Origin: Bacteroidales bacterium
GTDB taxonomy: Bacteria > Bacteroidota > Bacteroidia > Bacteroidales > UBA932
Assembly (NCBI GenBank): GCA_020026275.1
Contig: JAHHQQ010000004.1
Span: 1-64,000, forward strand
Reading direction: 5' to 3'
Length of the DNA stretch: 64,000 bases
Part shown: positions 33,893 to 43,954 of the stretch, piece after piece
Numbering within the stretch: position 1 is the first letter of the stretch
Layout: every line of letters begins with the position of its first letter
Notes under the pieces: model-generated
Seen by the model: only the letters and a program-made list of their open reading frames with translations
Told to the model about the DNA's origin: nothing
Database searches by the model: none
Position numbers and translations under genes: made by a program

Positions 33893-36800
33893 CTATTTGA
33901 GCAAAGGCTGGGAATGAACCCCGATTCTCGCAAGATCCTCGATAAAATCACTTGTCACATGGACAAAGTATTTCTTGGAAGAGAACTCAATCCTATATCG
34001 GGTCTCCGGATCATAGAGGAAGAATTTGAGTGGAGTACTGCCCTTATGATGACGGACCAAAGAAACCAGTTGCTTGCGGAATTCCTGATTCAGCATTGGA
34101 GTCGTTACAGTAATGGCAAAACCCGTCATCTGTTCATCTGCAATATTTCCCAGCAAAGAAACACGTTGAAGATTGAAAGTATAAGGGGCCCGTTTCCCCT
34201 GCTTGGCCTCTTCCGGCTTGACCCAATATTTCGGACCGATTTCACCCTCCAGATAAACGGCAGTATGCGCCACCATATACGGCATGAACTGTTCATGCTT
34301 CTTTCCGAAAAGACGCAATTCATAGATTCCGTCATAATCCTCTATCTGGGTAATGGACCAAGGAGCACCGGACTGGGTAGTCCTCATCTCCGTTGAAATG
34401 ATGTATCCTGCGGTCTTTATCTTCATCTGGGCAGACTTGGCATCACATTCAGAGATAAAGTCCTTCAGAAGGCCTATTTTGCAGTTAAGAAAGGAATTAA
34501 GTTCAAACTGGTAGCTGTCCAGAGGATGGGAAGAAAGATACATGCCAACCAGTTCCTTCTCACGCTGCAGTTCCTTGATCTGGTCCGACTCCAGAATCGT
34601 GCTCGGAATTTCAGGGCGAACTGGCTTCAACTCTTCCACATCCCCGAAAAGAGACATGGAATTGGACTCCTCACAAGCCTTGAAACGATCTCCATAAATG
34701 AGCAGTTCCTCCATGAAAGTAAGTCCGCTGTTGCACAGGCTCCAGTACATGCTTCTCGGATAGCCGAAAGAGTCCAGCGCACCGCAGTCCACCAGAATCT
34801 CCAACGATTTCCTGTTGACTGTCCCCGACATTCGTTCCATGAAATTGTACATGTCCGTGAAAGGTCCATGCGCCTTTCTTTCCCCTACGATACCATCCAC
34901 GACATTACCTCCGAATCCCTTGATTCCACCCAGGCCGAAACGGATGTCCTTGTTCTTGTTGACGGAGAAATGAGCTATACTCTCATTCACATCCGGATTG
35001 AGCACCTTGATCTTGTTCTTCTTGCAGTCGTCCATGATGGCCTTGATCTCATCCATCTTGTTCAGGTTCTGACTCAGATTGGCCGCCTGAAACTCAGCAG
35101 GAAAATGCGCTTTCAGCCATCCAGTCTGATAGGCTACCCAGGCATAGCAGGTTGCATGGGACTTGTTGAACGCATAGGAAGCGAAACTGATCCAGTCCTT
35201 CCAGATTTTGTCCAGAATTTCACGAGGATGATGGCGTTCTATACCGCCTTGGATGAATTCATCGTAGAGAGATTGAAGAATGTCAATCTTCTTCTTTCCC
35301 ATCGCCTTACGCAACTTGTCCGCCTTTCCCTTCGAGAAGCCGGCCACCTTCTGGGAAATCCTCATCACCTGCTCCTGATAGACCGTAATTCCGTATGTTT
35401 CCGTCAGGAACTCTTCCATGTCATCCAAATCATAGGTAATTTCCTCCAAGCCCTGCTTTCTGGCCACAAAAGAAGGGATGTACTGCATTGGCCCCGGACG
35501 ATAGAGGGCATTCATGGCTATCAAATCCAAAATACGCTTCGGCTTCAGCTTCTGAAGCCATTCCTTCATGCCGTCCGACTCAAATTGGAACACACTCTTG
35601 GTATCTCCGCGACTGAACAGTTCGTAAGTCTCAGGATCATCAATCGGAATCTTCTCTATATCAATGTCCACTCCCTCGCTCTCCTTCACAAGAGAAACGC
35701 ATTCCTTGATGATGGAAAGGGTTCTCAACCCCAGAAAGTCCATCTTCAACATACCCACTTCCTCAATGTAGGAGCCCTCATATTGGGACACCCACACCTT
35801 CTGGCCTGTCGCCTTGTCCACTCCCAAAGTGATTGGAATATAATCTGTCAGGTCTCCCCTACCGATAATCATGGCACAGGCATGGATACCCGTCTGGCGG
35901 ATACAGCCTTCCAGCTGCTGGGCATAGTCGATGACTTCCCGCAACAGGTCGGACCCGGTATCATAGGCTTCCTTGAATTCAGGAACAAATTTAAGACAGT
36001 TCCTGATGGTCACCTTGTTCTTCTTTTCCGTCTTGACCATCTTGAACTTTTTCCCTTCCTTCTCGATGACCTTCTCCCCATCTTCCAGCAGATCCCCATC
36101 ATTGTAAGGAACTTCTTTTTCCTCAATGGTGATGAACGGGTTGTTGGCCTCTGGTATCATCTTGGTCAGACGATTGGATTCATCTATGGAGAGATGGCTG
36201 ATTCGAGCCACATCCTTGATAGCACTCTTGGCTGCCATGGTACCGAACGTAATCACATGGGACACATGGTCCACACCATAATGTTCCTGGACATACTTGA
36301 TGACCTCATAACGTCCTTCGTCATCAAAATCCACATCGATATCCGGCATGGAAATACGTTCCGGATTAAGGAAACGCTCAAACAGGAGATCGTACTTGAT
36401 CGGATCCAAGTTCGTGATAGTAAGACAATAGGCCACTACGGAGCCCGCAGCCGAACCACGGCCCGGTCCAACCGATGTGCCGACACTGCGGGCATGGACG
36501 ATGAAGTCCTGCACAATCAGGAAATAGTCCGGAAAACCCATTCTGGAAATAGTCTTCAACTCGAACTCGATCCTTTCCTTCTGCTCATCGTCCAGCACTT
36601 CTCCATAACGGACATGGGCTCCTTGATAAGTCAAATGACACAAAAATGCGACAGAATGACAGAATTCATCTCCACGGTAATTTCCTTTCTCATCATTGCG
36701 CCCTACATCAATAATATCTTTATACTCCTCACAGTGGCGGTCAATATCCTTCATAAATTCCGGATCAATCACGAATTTGGGCAGCACGTGGCCACGGTCA

Positions 36801-37654
36801 ATCTCGTAACGTTCAATCTTGTCAAACACTTCCATCGTATTGTCGATGGCTTCCGGATGATCCGGGAAAAGAGCTCTCATCTCCTCTTCACTCTTGACAT
36901 ATTCCTGCTGGGTATATCTGAGCCTCTTCTCGTCATCGACAAAAGCATTTGTCGTCAGACAGATGAGACGGTCATGCGCCGGACCGTCCTCTTTGCGGAG
37001 GAAGTGGGCATCATTGGTGGCGATGACCTTCACGCCGAGCTTCTTGCCCAATTCAAAGATGACTTTGCCGTATTCCCTCTCCTTATAGTAAATTTCCTTG
37101 GAAAGCCCTGGGACCTCGGTCTCATGAGCCATCACTTCCAGATAGTAATCGTCTCCGAATACGCGTTTGAACCACTTTATAGACTCTTCCGCCCCAGCAA
37201 TGTCTCCTGACATTATATGTTGCGGCACTTCACCGGCAATACAGGCAGAAGAGCAAATTAAATCTTCATGATATTTCTCTAGTATCTCATGAGAAACTCT
37301 CGGTTTATAGTAAAAGCCTTCCAAATGTCCTGTAGAGACAATTTTCATCAAGTTCTTGTAACCATTGTAATTCTTGGCCAACAGAATCAAATGATAGTAG
37401 GCTCTATGTGCACTATCCTGCAATTTGTGGTCATAATGTCTAGTCACATACACTTCACATCCCAAAATTGGCTTGACATCAGGAAATTTCTTAGATACAT
37501 TGCAAAATTCCTTGATACCATACATGTTGCCATGGTCAGTCAATGCAATGCCGGGCATTCCCAGTTCATGGGCACGCTCAAACAGGCCCTTGATAGAAGA
37601 TAGACCATCCAAGATGGAATACTGGCTATGGACATGAAGATGAACAAATGACAT
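33893..37654 (-). CDS. dnaE: DNA polymerase III subunit alpha
   Basis: Catalytic subunit of the replicative polymerase. 1253 residues. N-terminal PHP domain (FVHLHVHSQYSILDG), active-site region GPGRGSAAGS near 397 and the catalytic aspartates in PDIDVDFDD near 437-445, finger segment with FNKSHATCYAWVAYQTG, a helix-hairpin-helix, and an OB-fold (AGYIISTEMRTTQSG). Longer than E. coli DnaE (1160). No 3'-5' proofreading exonuclease insertion, so it is DnaE1-type rather than PolC. It has its own promoter and stands alone. Confidence 0.96.
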   Translation of the reverse strand: MSFVHLHVHSQYSILDGLSSIKGLFERAHELGMPGIALTDHGNMYGIKEFCNVSKKFPDVKPILGCEVYVTRHYDHKLQDSAHRAYYHLILLAKNYNGYKNLMKIVSTGHLEGFYYKPRVSHEILEKYHEDLICSSACIAGEVPQHIMSGDIAGAEESIKWFKRVFGDDYYLEVMAHETEVPGLSKEIYYKEREYGKVIFELGKKLGVKVIATNDAHFLRKEDGPAHDRLICLTTNAFVDDEKRLRYTQQEYVKSEEEMRALFPDHPEAIDNTMEVFDKIERYEIDRGHVLPKFVIDPEFMKDIDRHCEEYKDIIDVGRNDEKGNYRGDEFCHSVAFLCHLTYQGAHVRYGEVLDDEQKERIEFELKTISRMGFPDYFLIVQDFIVHARSVGTSVGPGRGSAAGSVVAYCLTITNLDPIKYDLLFERFLNPERISMPDIDVDFDDEGRYEVIKYVQEHYGVDHVSHVITFGTMAAKSAIKDVARISHLSIDESNRLTKMIPEANNPFITIEEKEVPYNDGDLLEDGEKVIEKEGKKFKMVKTEKKNKVTIRNCLKFVPEFKEAYDTGSDLLREVIDYAQQLEGCIRQTGIHACAMIIGRGDLTDYIPITLGVDKATGQKVWVSQYEGSYIEEVGMLKMDFLGLRTLSIIKECVSLVKESEGVDIDIEKIPIDDPETYELFSRGDTKSVFQFESDGMKEWLQKLKPKRILDLIAMNALYRPGPMQYIPSFVARKQGLEEITYDLDDMEEFLTETYGITVYQEQVMRISQKVAGFSKGKADKLRKAMGKKKIDILQSLYDEFIQGGIERHHPREILDKIWKDWISFASYAFNKSHATCYAWVAYQTGWLKAHFPAEFQAANLSQNLNKMDEIKAIMDDCKKNKIKVLNPDVNESIAHFSVNKNKDIRFGLGGIKGFGGNVVDGIVGERKAHGPFTDMYNFMERMSGTVNRKSLEILVDCGALDSFGYPRSMYWSLCNSGLTFMEELLIYGDRFKACEESNSMSLFGDVEELKPVRPEIPSTILESDQIKELQREKELVGMYLSSHPLDSYQFELNSFLNCKIGLLKDFISECDAKSAQMKIKTAGYIISTEMRTTQSGAPWSITQIEDYDGIYELRLFGKKHEQFMPYMVAHTAVYLEGEIGPKYWVKPEEAKQGKRAPYTFNLQRVSLLGNIADEQMTGFAITVTTPMLNQEFRKQLVSLVRHHKGSTPLKFFLYDPETRYRIEFSSKKYFVHVTSDFIEDLARIGVHSQPLLK

Positions 37655-37690
37655 AGTGATTTTTTCTTTTTATGAGATTGAAATAATTGG

Positions 37691-37698
37691 CAAATTTA
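37691..37698 (-). promoter_or_regulatory. -7 box of dnaE promoter
   Basis: Minus strand TAAATTTG, 36 bases upstream of the dnaE ATG. Confidence 0.6.
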
Positions 37699-37719
37699 CT
37701 CAATAATGACAATCGGCAC

Positions 37720-37763
37720 AAAAATATCTGCCTGTAGAACAAATGTTTTTTCCACAGGCAGAT
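37720..37763 (-). terminator. Terminator of the cyd-to-serine-hydrolase gene row
   Basis: On the minus strand ATCTGCCTGT and ACAGGCAGAT form a 10-bp stem with an 18-base loop, followed by ATTTTT. It separates the serine hydrolase gene from dnaE. Confidence 0.75.
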
Positions 37764-37788
37764 TATACGACAATCCGAGATTCCCTAT

Positions 37789-39009
37789 CTATCGAACAAC
37801 GGCACCGGCCACAACATTGGAAATCATTCCTCTCAGACGTCCTACTGCCCCCTTGTCTTCTGGATGAACCCGGTTAGTCAGAACAATGACAGCCACTTTA
37901 GACTTCATATCTATCAACATGGAGGTTCCAGTATATCCCGTATGACCAATAGTATAAGCCTTATCAAAAATATCGCCATAGAAACCAGTATGGCTACTAT
38001 GCTTATCCCAACCAAGACAACGCCCGATCTTGTATTTATTGGTAGAAGGAATACGGCACATCGCTTCAATTGTTCGTTTTCCCAACAAACTTTCATCTTT
38101 ACCATATCTGCCCTCGTTCATGATGACTGAAGCCAGGATGGCAAGGTCTTCTGCTGTTGAAAAAACTCCAGCATTACCGGAATTTCCCCAATTGACAAGC
38201 CTTGCGAGAGGATCATGTACCTTAGCTGTCAAAGGAAGGCCATCTGCCTGCACCTCTGTAGGAGCACACAAATCAACTAAATCTTCAGGTACTTCCCTGT
38301 CCAAAGGAAAATAGCTGGTATGATTCATGTGCAATGGTTCGAATACATGAACTTTGGCATAATCACAAAGTTTCTGCCCTGTCACTTTCTCCAGGATATT
38401 CTGCAAAACGATGAAATTCAGACAACTATAACGAAAATCAGTCCCAGGACGGAAACCACGTCCAACTTCCGTAGAAATACATTTCATCAGTTGATCGGGT
38501 GTATTCTCTCCATATTTCTTAATGTAAGGACCAACGGAAATGTAGGAATCCAAACCAGAACTGTGCGTCAAAAGATCCTGAATGGTAATATCTACACTCT
38601 CGCCTGTCTTCGGATCTGTCCATGGCTTGAAATCAGGGAAATAACGCTTCACATTATCTGAAATTCTCACTTTCCCCTGCTCTACAAGTTGCATGAAACT
38701 CATGGTCGTTCCGACACATTTGCTTAGAGAAGCCAGATCAAATATGACGTCAGTGGTCATGGGAACAATATCTGGCACTATCTGTTTATTGCCGAAAGCT
38801 TTCAAATAAACGATCTTGTCTCCTCTCTGAACAGACACAACTGCACCTGGAATTTCCTTATCTGCAACAGCCTTATTAACTAGGCTATCTATCAGTTCCA
38901 GTTTTTTTGAGGACATGCCACAGGATTCTGGCTTTGACTTGTTGATTTTCTGAGCGCTCATGTCCAATGAAAGGATCAAGACCGCAATAGCAAACAAAAT
39001 TTTTCTCAT
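37789..39009 (-). CDS. Secreted serine hydrolase, beta-lactamase class C / S12 family
   Basis: 406 residues from ATG 39009, where a signal peptide starts (MRKILFAIAVLILSL). The longer frame from 39108 overlaps the upstream gene and lacks a signal. Catalytic motifs are S94-L-S-K97 (DLASLSK), Tyr-Ser in FRYSCLNF in place of the usual YxN (third residue is Cys), and HTGYTG as the KTG counterpart. Members act as esterases or D-peptidases more often than as beta-lactamases; the Cys in the YxN box argues against classical AmpC. Follows an EEP-family gene by 19 bases. Confidence 0.85.
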   Translation of the reverse strand: MRKILFAIAVLILSLDMSAQKINKSKPESCGMSSKKLELIDSLVNKAVADKEIPGAVVSVQRGDKIVYLKAFGNKQIVPDIVPMTTDVIFDLASLSKCVGTTMSFMQLVEQGKVRISDNVKRYFPDFKPWTDPKTGESVDITIQDLLTHSSGLDSYISVGPYIKKYGENTPDQLMKCISTEVGRGFRPGTDFRYSCLNFIVLQNILEKVTGQKLCDYAKVHVFEPLHMNHTSYFPLDREVPEDLVDLCAPTEVQADGLPLTAKVHDPLARLVNWGNSGNAGVFSTAEDLAILASVIMNEGRYGKDESLLGKRTIEAMCRIPSTNKYKIGRCLGWDKHSSHTGFYGDIFDKAYTIGHTGYTGTSMLIDMKSKVAVIVLTNRVHPEDKGAVGRLRGMISNVVAGAVVR

Positions 39010-39028
39010 CTTTCTATCTTCTTGTTTA

Positions 39029-39880
39029 TCAAAATACCAACAAAGCGGAAACAGGGAAATGATCAGAAACGAATTTACGTCCATCGTACGATTTCTTGAC
39101 CACCTCAAAGACGAGACAGGAAGAAAATCCCTTGTAATAGATATAGTCTATCGGAGTTTCAGGATTCTGCTTTCCCCAATTATTGAAACTACCAGACATA
39201 TCAGATTTTACAGCAGTTTCTCTCGCACTCTTCATCCAAGAATCCATGACTTCCAGACAAGGATCCTCCAAAGTGACATTGAAGTCACCTGTCAGCACAA
39301 CCGGAAAATTCTTCTTGTTGATTTCAGAAATCTTCTGGCTGACCAGAGCCAGACCATTCTTGCGGGCTTCCTTGCCGACATGGTCCAGATGCGTATTGAC
39401 AAAAAAGAACTTCTTGCCACTTTTCTTGTCTTTCATCAAAGCCCAGGTAGCCGTACGTTTGCAAGCGGCATCCCAACCCAAAGAAGGCTTTTTGGGAGTT
39501 TCAGACAACCAGAATGTCCCCCATTTGATCATTTTCAATTTTTTCTTGTTGTAAAAGATGGACATACACTCCCCTTTACGCTTTCCGTCTTCCCTGCCAA
39601 CACCGACAGCCTTATAGTCCGTAAAAGTCTTGATTGCTTCCACCTGGTAGCAATAGGCCTCCTGGACACCGAAAATGTCGGGAATCTGGTCCTCCAGCAT
39701 CATCATGGTCGCAACTGCTCTGTATTGCCATGAGTTTGTACCGTCATTAGCTTCTCCATTCCGGATATTGTAAGACATCACCTTCAATTCTACGGGTTTG
39801 TTGTCGTCCCTTGCCTCTGCCGATACTCCGGAGAGCAAAGCCAAGCCCATCAGACTAAACAAAATCAATTTTCTTCTCAT
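39029..39880 (-). CDS. Secreted endonuclease/exonuclease/phosphatase-family protein
   Basis: 283 residues with a signal peptide (LILFSLMGLALLSGVSAEA). The EEP fold is clear: VMSYNIRNG at the N-terminus, the Mg-binding Glu in FGVQEAY, HLDHVG, TGDFNVT with the catalytic Asp and Asn, and SDHFPV at the end. Could be a secreted nuclease, or a phosphatase or sphingomyelinase relative. It is followed by the serine hydrolase gene, possibly a two-gene unit, and is 21 bases after cydB, so it may also be reached by cyd transcripts. Confidence 0.87.
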   Translation of the reverse strand: MRRKLILFSLMGLALLSGVSAEARDDNKPVELKVMSYNIRNGEANDGTNSWQYRAVATMMMLEDQIPDIFGVQEAYCYQVEAIKTFTDYKAVGVGREDGKRKGECMSIFYNKKKLKMIKWGTFWLSETPKKPSLGWDAACKRTATWALMKDKKSGKKFFFVNTHLDHVGKEARKNGLALVSQKISEINKKNFPVVLTGDFNVTLEDPCLEVMDSWMKSARETAVKSDMSGSFNNWGKQNPETPIDYIYYKGFSSCLVFEVVKKSYDGRKFVSDHFPVSALLVF

Positions 39881-39901
39881 ATTTTATTCTTTTAATTCTT
39901 C

Positions 39902-41059
39902 TCAATATTTTTCTTCCACCTTCACCATCTCCTCCCGAGTCAGACGCTTCTTGTCCATCTGTCTCCAAGCATAGTAGATATAGGCCAGTACAAAAGGAAT
40001 GGCCAAAGAGATGTAGGACATCACCTCCAGAGTCATCTTGCTGGAAGAGCTGTTCTGAATCGTCAGGGAGCTCTGCAGATCCGCATAGGATGGATAATAC
40101 GGCGTGCCATTGAAACCGGCCAGGAAAAAGAGGCTCATCACCACCATCACGATTCCGAAACCGGCCGGCCATATGCCCTTCCTGGACTTTCTGAAAGTGC
40201 CCATGACCATACCGACCACAAACAGGACCGATCCCACCAGGAACAGGACCAGAAGCCAAGGCTGCTGCAGGAGATTATGGAGATACTTCATATTCTCCAT
40301 GCTGACCGTCCCGTCACGATCCACAGCATAGCCCTCTCTCGTAAAAAGAAATGCCAATGCAAGAACAAGGAAGACCACAAAAATCTTCCAGAGCGACTTC
40401 AGACATTTCCGGATATTGTTTTCCAATTCCCTGTCTTCTATGTTGTTCAGCAGATAAAGGCATCCCAGAATAAGGTCTGCGAGCAGGACGGTTCCTCCCA
40501 CGGCGAGACAAAGAGGCTGCAACAGTGTCTCCAGACCATGCCAGCAAGAACCCCAAGTGCTGATGGCGCCACCGCCGGCCTGCAACATCACTTCCTTGCG
40601 GACCGTGAAATCAGAGCCGGTGAAAAAAGTGCCGACCAGCGCACCGACAATCAGCGGAGCAAGCAGACCGTTGATCATGAGGAAAATCTGGAAAACCTTT
40701 GAGCCCAGTACATTTCCATTCTTGTTCTGGAATTCATAGGAGACCGCCTGGAATACGAAAGTGACCAGCAGCAGAATCCACACCCAATAGGCACCGCTGA
40801 AACTGGTGCTGTAGAACAATGGGAAGGAAGCGAAGAAAGCTCCTCCGAAGGTAACCAAGGTCGTGAACGCCAATTCCCATTTCCTGCCGGTGGAATTGAT
40901 CATCATCCTTCTCTGCTCCGAATTCTTGCCTACGATGAAAATCAGGGCATTGGCACCTTGTACAAACATCAGGAATACCAGAAGTGCCCCCAGAAGGGAA
41001 ATGAGCACCCACCAGTAATTCTGCAAGAAAGCATATGTCATCAATGTCTTCATATTCAT
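39902..41059 (-). CDS. cydB: Cytochrome bd ubiquinol/menaquinol oxidase subunit II
   Basis: 385 residues, polytopic inner-membrane protein beginning YAFLQNYWWVLISLLGALL, with the CydB pattern NSTGRKWELAFTTLVTFGGAFFASFPLFYS. Partner of CydA in the high-affinity terminal oxidase used at low oxygen. Its ATG overlaps the cydA stop by ATGA. Confidence 0.95.
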   Translation of the reverse strand: MNMKTLMTYAFLQNYWWVLISLLGALLVFLMFVQGANALIFIVGKNSEQRRMMINSTGRKWELAFTTLVTFGGAFFASFPLFYSTSFSGAYWVWILLLVTFVFQAVSYEFQNKNGNVLGSKVFQIFLMINGLLAPLIVGALVGTFFTGSDFTVRKEVMLQAGGGAISTWGSCWHGLETLLQPLCLAVGGTVLLADLILGCLYLLNNIEDRELENNIRKCLKSLWKIFVVFLVLALAFLFTREGYAVDRDGTVSMENMKYLHNLLQQPWLLVLFLVGSVLFVVGMVMGTFRKSRKGIWPAGFGIVMVVMSLFFLAGFNGTPYYPSYADLQSSLTIQNSSSSKMTLEVMSYISLAIPFVLAYIYYAWRQMDKKRLTREEMVKVEEKY

Positions 41060-42579
41060 CTCTCCTCTCCATTGCCAGATTCTACTTTATTACCTGAATT
41101 TTCTTCAATGACCGGCCCCAAAACGATGGCTTTCAACATAATTCTCAATTCGATGACCAGAAACAGTGCAAATACAGCAAGGAAAATGAAGAACGTGGCC
41201 TTCACCGCACCGACACTCAAACTGGAAAGAGCCATATTGACTGGAAGCATATCCTGGATCGTCCATGGCTGACGACCCACTTCAGCCACGACCCAGCCCG
41301 TCTGGCCGCAAATGTAGACCATCGGGATAGCAGAGAGCGCCAAAATCTGGAGCCATTTCATATTTTGCAGCTTCTGACGACAATGAAAGAACTGGACCAG
41401 CACCAGAATCAGCAGAATCAAAGTACCGAATCCGACCATCAGACGGAAGGACCAGAAAATGACCGGAATGTCCGGAATCACATCTTCCGCCTTCTCTATG
41501 TAGCCATATCCCAGGAATTCTTCATTTTTCTTGAAAGCATCCAGCATATGGCTGGCCTTTTCAGAGTCCGTATCCTTGTATTCCCTGTATTTCTCCAAAG
41601 CAGCAACTGCATATTTTCCACGATACATCTTTTCCTCTACAGATGGGACTCTTTCTCCATCATTGCTGGTATACCCCAGCAGAATGTCGTTCACTCCTGG
41701 AACGAAACCATTGAAGTCATGGGTTGCCAGGAAAGAAAGGATGCCCGGCATTTCAATGCCAGGGACAATCGAGAATGCGGCTTTCCGTCCACCATCTTCC
41801 AGACCTTCTGCGGCAGCCAATTTCATCGGCTGATATTTTGCAACATGCACTCCTGAAGAATCGCCAGTAAGGATGGTCGCTACGCCACCAACCAGACCGA
41901 CCAGACAAGCTACGGCGATGCTGGAAAGGGCGAACCTAGTCTCCCTTTTCTTAAGCAGATACCAACAGCTCACTCCAACAACAAAGACCCCCCCTGTCAT
42001 CCAGCCACTGAAAATGGAGTGAAAGAACTTGGTGACGGCAACCGGATTGGAAACAACCTCCCAAAATGAGATCATTTCGTTGCGGACCATATCAGGATTG
42101 AAGGCAGTGCCGACAGGATGCTGCATCCACCCATTCGCTACCAATATCCAATAGGCGGAAACTGTCGCACCGATTCCTGTAAGCCAGGTAGAGGCAAGAT
42201 GGAATTTCTTGCCAACCTTGTCCCATCCGAAAAACATGACGGCAAAGAAAGTGGCTTCCATGAAGAAGGCAAAAATGCCTTCAATGGCAAGAGGAGCGCC
42301 GAAGATATCCCCTACTATCCAGGAATAATTGCTCCAATTCGTTCCGAATTCAAATTCGAGAATCAGACCAGTCGCAATACCTACGGCAAAATTGATGGCA
42401 AAGAGTTTCATCCAGAATTTTGCAGTTTTCTTCCAAAATTCATCTTTCTTCACCACGTACATTGTTTCCATGATGGCCATGACCATGGCTAAGCCCAATG
42501 TGAGCGGAACGAACAGCCAATGATAAGCGGCTGTCACGGCAAACTGGATCCGAGACCAGTCAATCAATGCTTCTTCCAT
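41056..42579 (-). CDS. cydA: Cytochrome bd oxidase subunit I
   Basis: 507 residues. Haem and quinol features: AAYHWLFVPLTLGL with the first haem ligand His, FFHSIFSGWMTGG with the next His, and GRQPWTIQDMLP. The quinol-binding loop is moderately long. It reduces O2 to water from the quinol pool in the inner membrane. Second gene of DUF4492-cydA-cydB. Confidence 0.96.
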   Translation of the reverse strand: MEEALIDWSRIQFAVTAAYHWLFVPLTLGLAMVMAIMETMYVVKKDEFWKKTAKFWMKLFAINFAVGIATGLILEFEFGTNWSNYSWIVGDIFGAPLAIEGIFAFFMEATFFAVMFFGWDKVGKKFHLASTWLTGIGATVSAYWILVANGWMQHPVGTAFNPDMVRNEMISFWEVVSNPVAVTKFFHSIFSGWMTGGVFVVGVSCWYLLKKRETRFALSSIAVACLVGLVGGVATILTGDSSGVHVAKYQPMKLAAAEGLEDGGRKAAFSIVPGIEMPGILSFLATHDFNGFVPGVNDILLGYTSNDGERVPSVEEKMYRGKYAVAALEKYREYKDTDSEKASHMLDAFKKNEEFLGYGYIEKAEDVIPDIPVIFWSFRLMVGFGTLILLILVLVQFFHCRQKLQNMKWLQILALSAIPMVYICGQTGWVVAEVGRQPWTIQDMLPVNMALSSLSVGAVKATFFIFLAVFALFLVIELRIMLKAIVLGPVIEENSGNKVESGNGEER

Positions 42580-42619
42580 AATGTGTAACTGCTATTTAGG
42601 TCATTGTCATTCCATATCA

Positions 42620-42859
42620 TTATTCGACCTTCCGAACTTCATTGGCCGGTATCTTACCTGTCAGCACATTGCCCACCGTCGCACTTTTCTCCTCTTTCGT
42701 CTGCCCTGCCATAGCCGGACGAAAAAAGAACAGTCTCAAGATGGCGAACAAGATGAAAACCTTCAGCAAGATAAGAAGCCAAAGTTCCCTTCCCCAAGTC
42801 ATACTCCTGAAACCATCCACATAGAACAGCCATATTTTTCGGACGAAGCCTTTCGACAT
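42620..42859 (-). CDS. DUF4492 small membrane protein, cyd-associated
   Basis: 79 residues with one central membrane span (LWLLILLKVFILFAILRLFFF) and the conserved aromatic start GFVRKIWLFYVDGFRSMTWGR. DUF4492 genes are typically found just upstream of cydA in Bacteroidota and Campylobacterota. By position and size it could be an accessory oxidase subunit similar in role to CydX, although it is unrelated in sequence (inference). It lies 40 bases before cydA. Confidence 0.85.
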   Translation of the reverse strand: MSKGFVRKIWLFYVDGFRSMTWGRELWLLILLKVFILFAILRLFFFRPAMAGQTKEEKSATVGNVLTGKIPANEVRKVE

Positions 42860-42883
42860 GATATAGTTTTATATGTTCTACTT

Positions 42884-42891
42884 CAAATTTA
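42884..42891 (-). promoter_or_regulatory. -7 box of the cyd operon
   Basis: Minus strand TAAATTTG, 24 bases before the DUF4492 ATG. Confidence 0.6.
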
Positions 42892-42904
42892 ACCAAACTA
42901 TTCT

Positions 42905-42912
42905 TATTTTTG
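42905..42912 (+). promoter_or_regulatory. -7 box of the ThiL-like gene
   Basis: TATTTTTG, 19 bases before the ATG; divergent from the cyd promoter and only 13 bases from it. Confidence 0.55.
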
Positions 42913-42931
42913 TAAGATAATCATCGAATTT

Positions 42932-43954
42932 ATGTCAACAGCAAAAAACTTTTCAGATTTGGGCAGAGTCGAAGCGATAGCCCGCCTTTATGAAGGAACC
43001 CCTTACAAACCTTTCGAACCTGCCTGGTTTGAAGGTGGAGGAAAGGCCTATGTCTATAACTGCACCAAAACATTGCTGGAAGGTATTGATTTTGACCTTA
43101 CCTATTTCCCGCTCAAACATCTGGGACACAAGAGCGTGACAGCTGTCACTGGAGAATTGCACGCACAGATGTCCCATCCCAAAACGCTAAGTGTAAATCT
43201 AGGCATTTCTGCCAAACTGGATTTCGAGCATATTCAGGAACTCTGGCATGGCATCGTCACGGCAGCCCAGGAATACGGTTATGAAAAAGTGGCACTGGAC
43301 CTGATCCCTTCCAAGAACGGTCTCTGCATCCAAGTTGCCGCCAACGGTGAAAAATCCAAATTGACAGCATCCAGAAGATCTATGGCCAAAAGCAAGGACC
43401 TGATCTGCATCTCCGGCAATGTCGGTGGTGCTTTCTTCGGTCTGCAACTGTTGGAAAAAGAAAAGAAAAATTTCGAGAAAAATGGTGTAGACGAAAGTTC
43501 CAAAATCCTGGAAAAACACAAGATGATGGTCGGTTCCTACTTGATGCCAGAACTGAATCCGAATATTGTTTCCAATCTTGAAAAAGACAACATCATCCCT
43601 TCCTATGGCTATCTCGTGACCAGAGGTTTGGCAGATGCCGTCAAGAGACTGAGCCGAGACAGCGGTCTGGGAGCCAAAATATATACGGACAAGATTCCTT
43701 TTGAGGGAAATTCTTTCACTTTAGGAAAAGAACTGGACATTGACCCGATTTCTGCAGCAATGAATGGTGGCGAAGACTATAAACTTCTCTTTGTCATCCC
43801 GATTTTGGAACTGGAAAAATTCAGAAGAGATTTCCAGACTTTTGAAATCATCGGACATCTGGCACAGACAGATGTCGGAGCTGTATTGGTAACTCCAGAA
43901 GGAGTGGAACTGCCCCTGCGTTCCCAAGGATGGCGCGAAGAGGAAGAACTTTAA
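42932..43954 (+). CDS. ThiL-like / AIR-synthase-fold protein
   Basis: 340 residues, the length of thiamine-monophosphate kinase. The C-terminal half has the family hallmark MNGGEDYKLLFVIP. The N-terminal half aligns in outline (TKTLLEGIDFDLTYFPLKHLGHKSV) but the usual GDDAAV metal/ATP motif and the SDLAAMGA motif are replaced by YVYNCTKT and GELHAQMSHP. It may be a diverged ThiL with altered metal binding, or another AIR-synthase relative. No other thiamine gene is nearby. Single gene with promoter and bidirectional terminator. Confidence 0.75.
   Translation: MSTAKNFSDLGRVEAIARLYEGTPYKPFEPAWFEGGGKAYVYNCTKTLLEGIDFDLTYFPLKHLGHKSVTAVTGELHAQMSHPKTLSVNLGISAKLDFEHIQELWHGIVTAAQEYGYEKVALDLIPSKNGLCIQVAANGEKSKLTASRRSMAKSKDLICISGNVGGAFFGLQLLEKEKKNFEKNGVDESSKILEKHKMMVGSYLMPELNPNIVSNLEKDNIIPSYGYLVTRGLADAVKRLSRDSGLGAKIYTDKIPFEGNSFTLGKELDIDPISAAMNGGEDYKLLFVIPILELEKFRRDFQTFEIIGHLAQTDVGAVLVTPEGVELPLRSQGWREEEEL

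Noticed and set aside
34526..37210. Open frame of 894 codons on the + strand
   Set aside because: It is antisense to dnaE over its whole length, has no family resemblance, and dnaE on the other strand carries all its catalytic motifs. A mirror of codon bias.
42654..42896. 80-codon frame on the minus strand overlapping DUF4492
   Set aside because: Different frame from the recognised DUF4492 protein, no conserved features, and it begins within the promoter.
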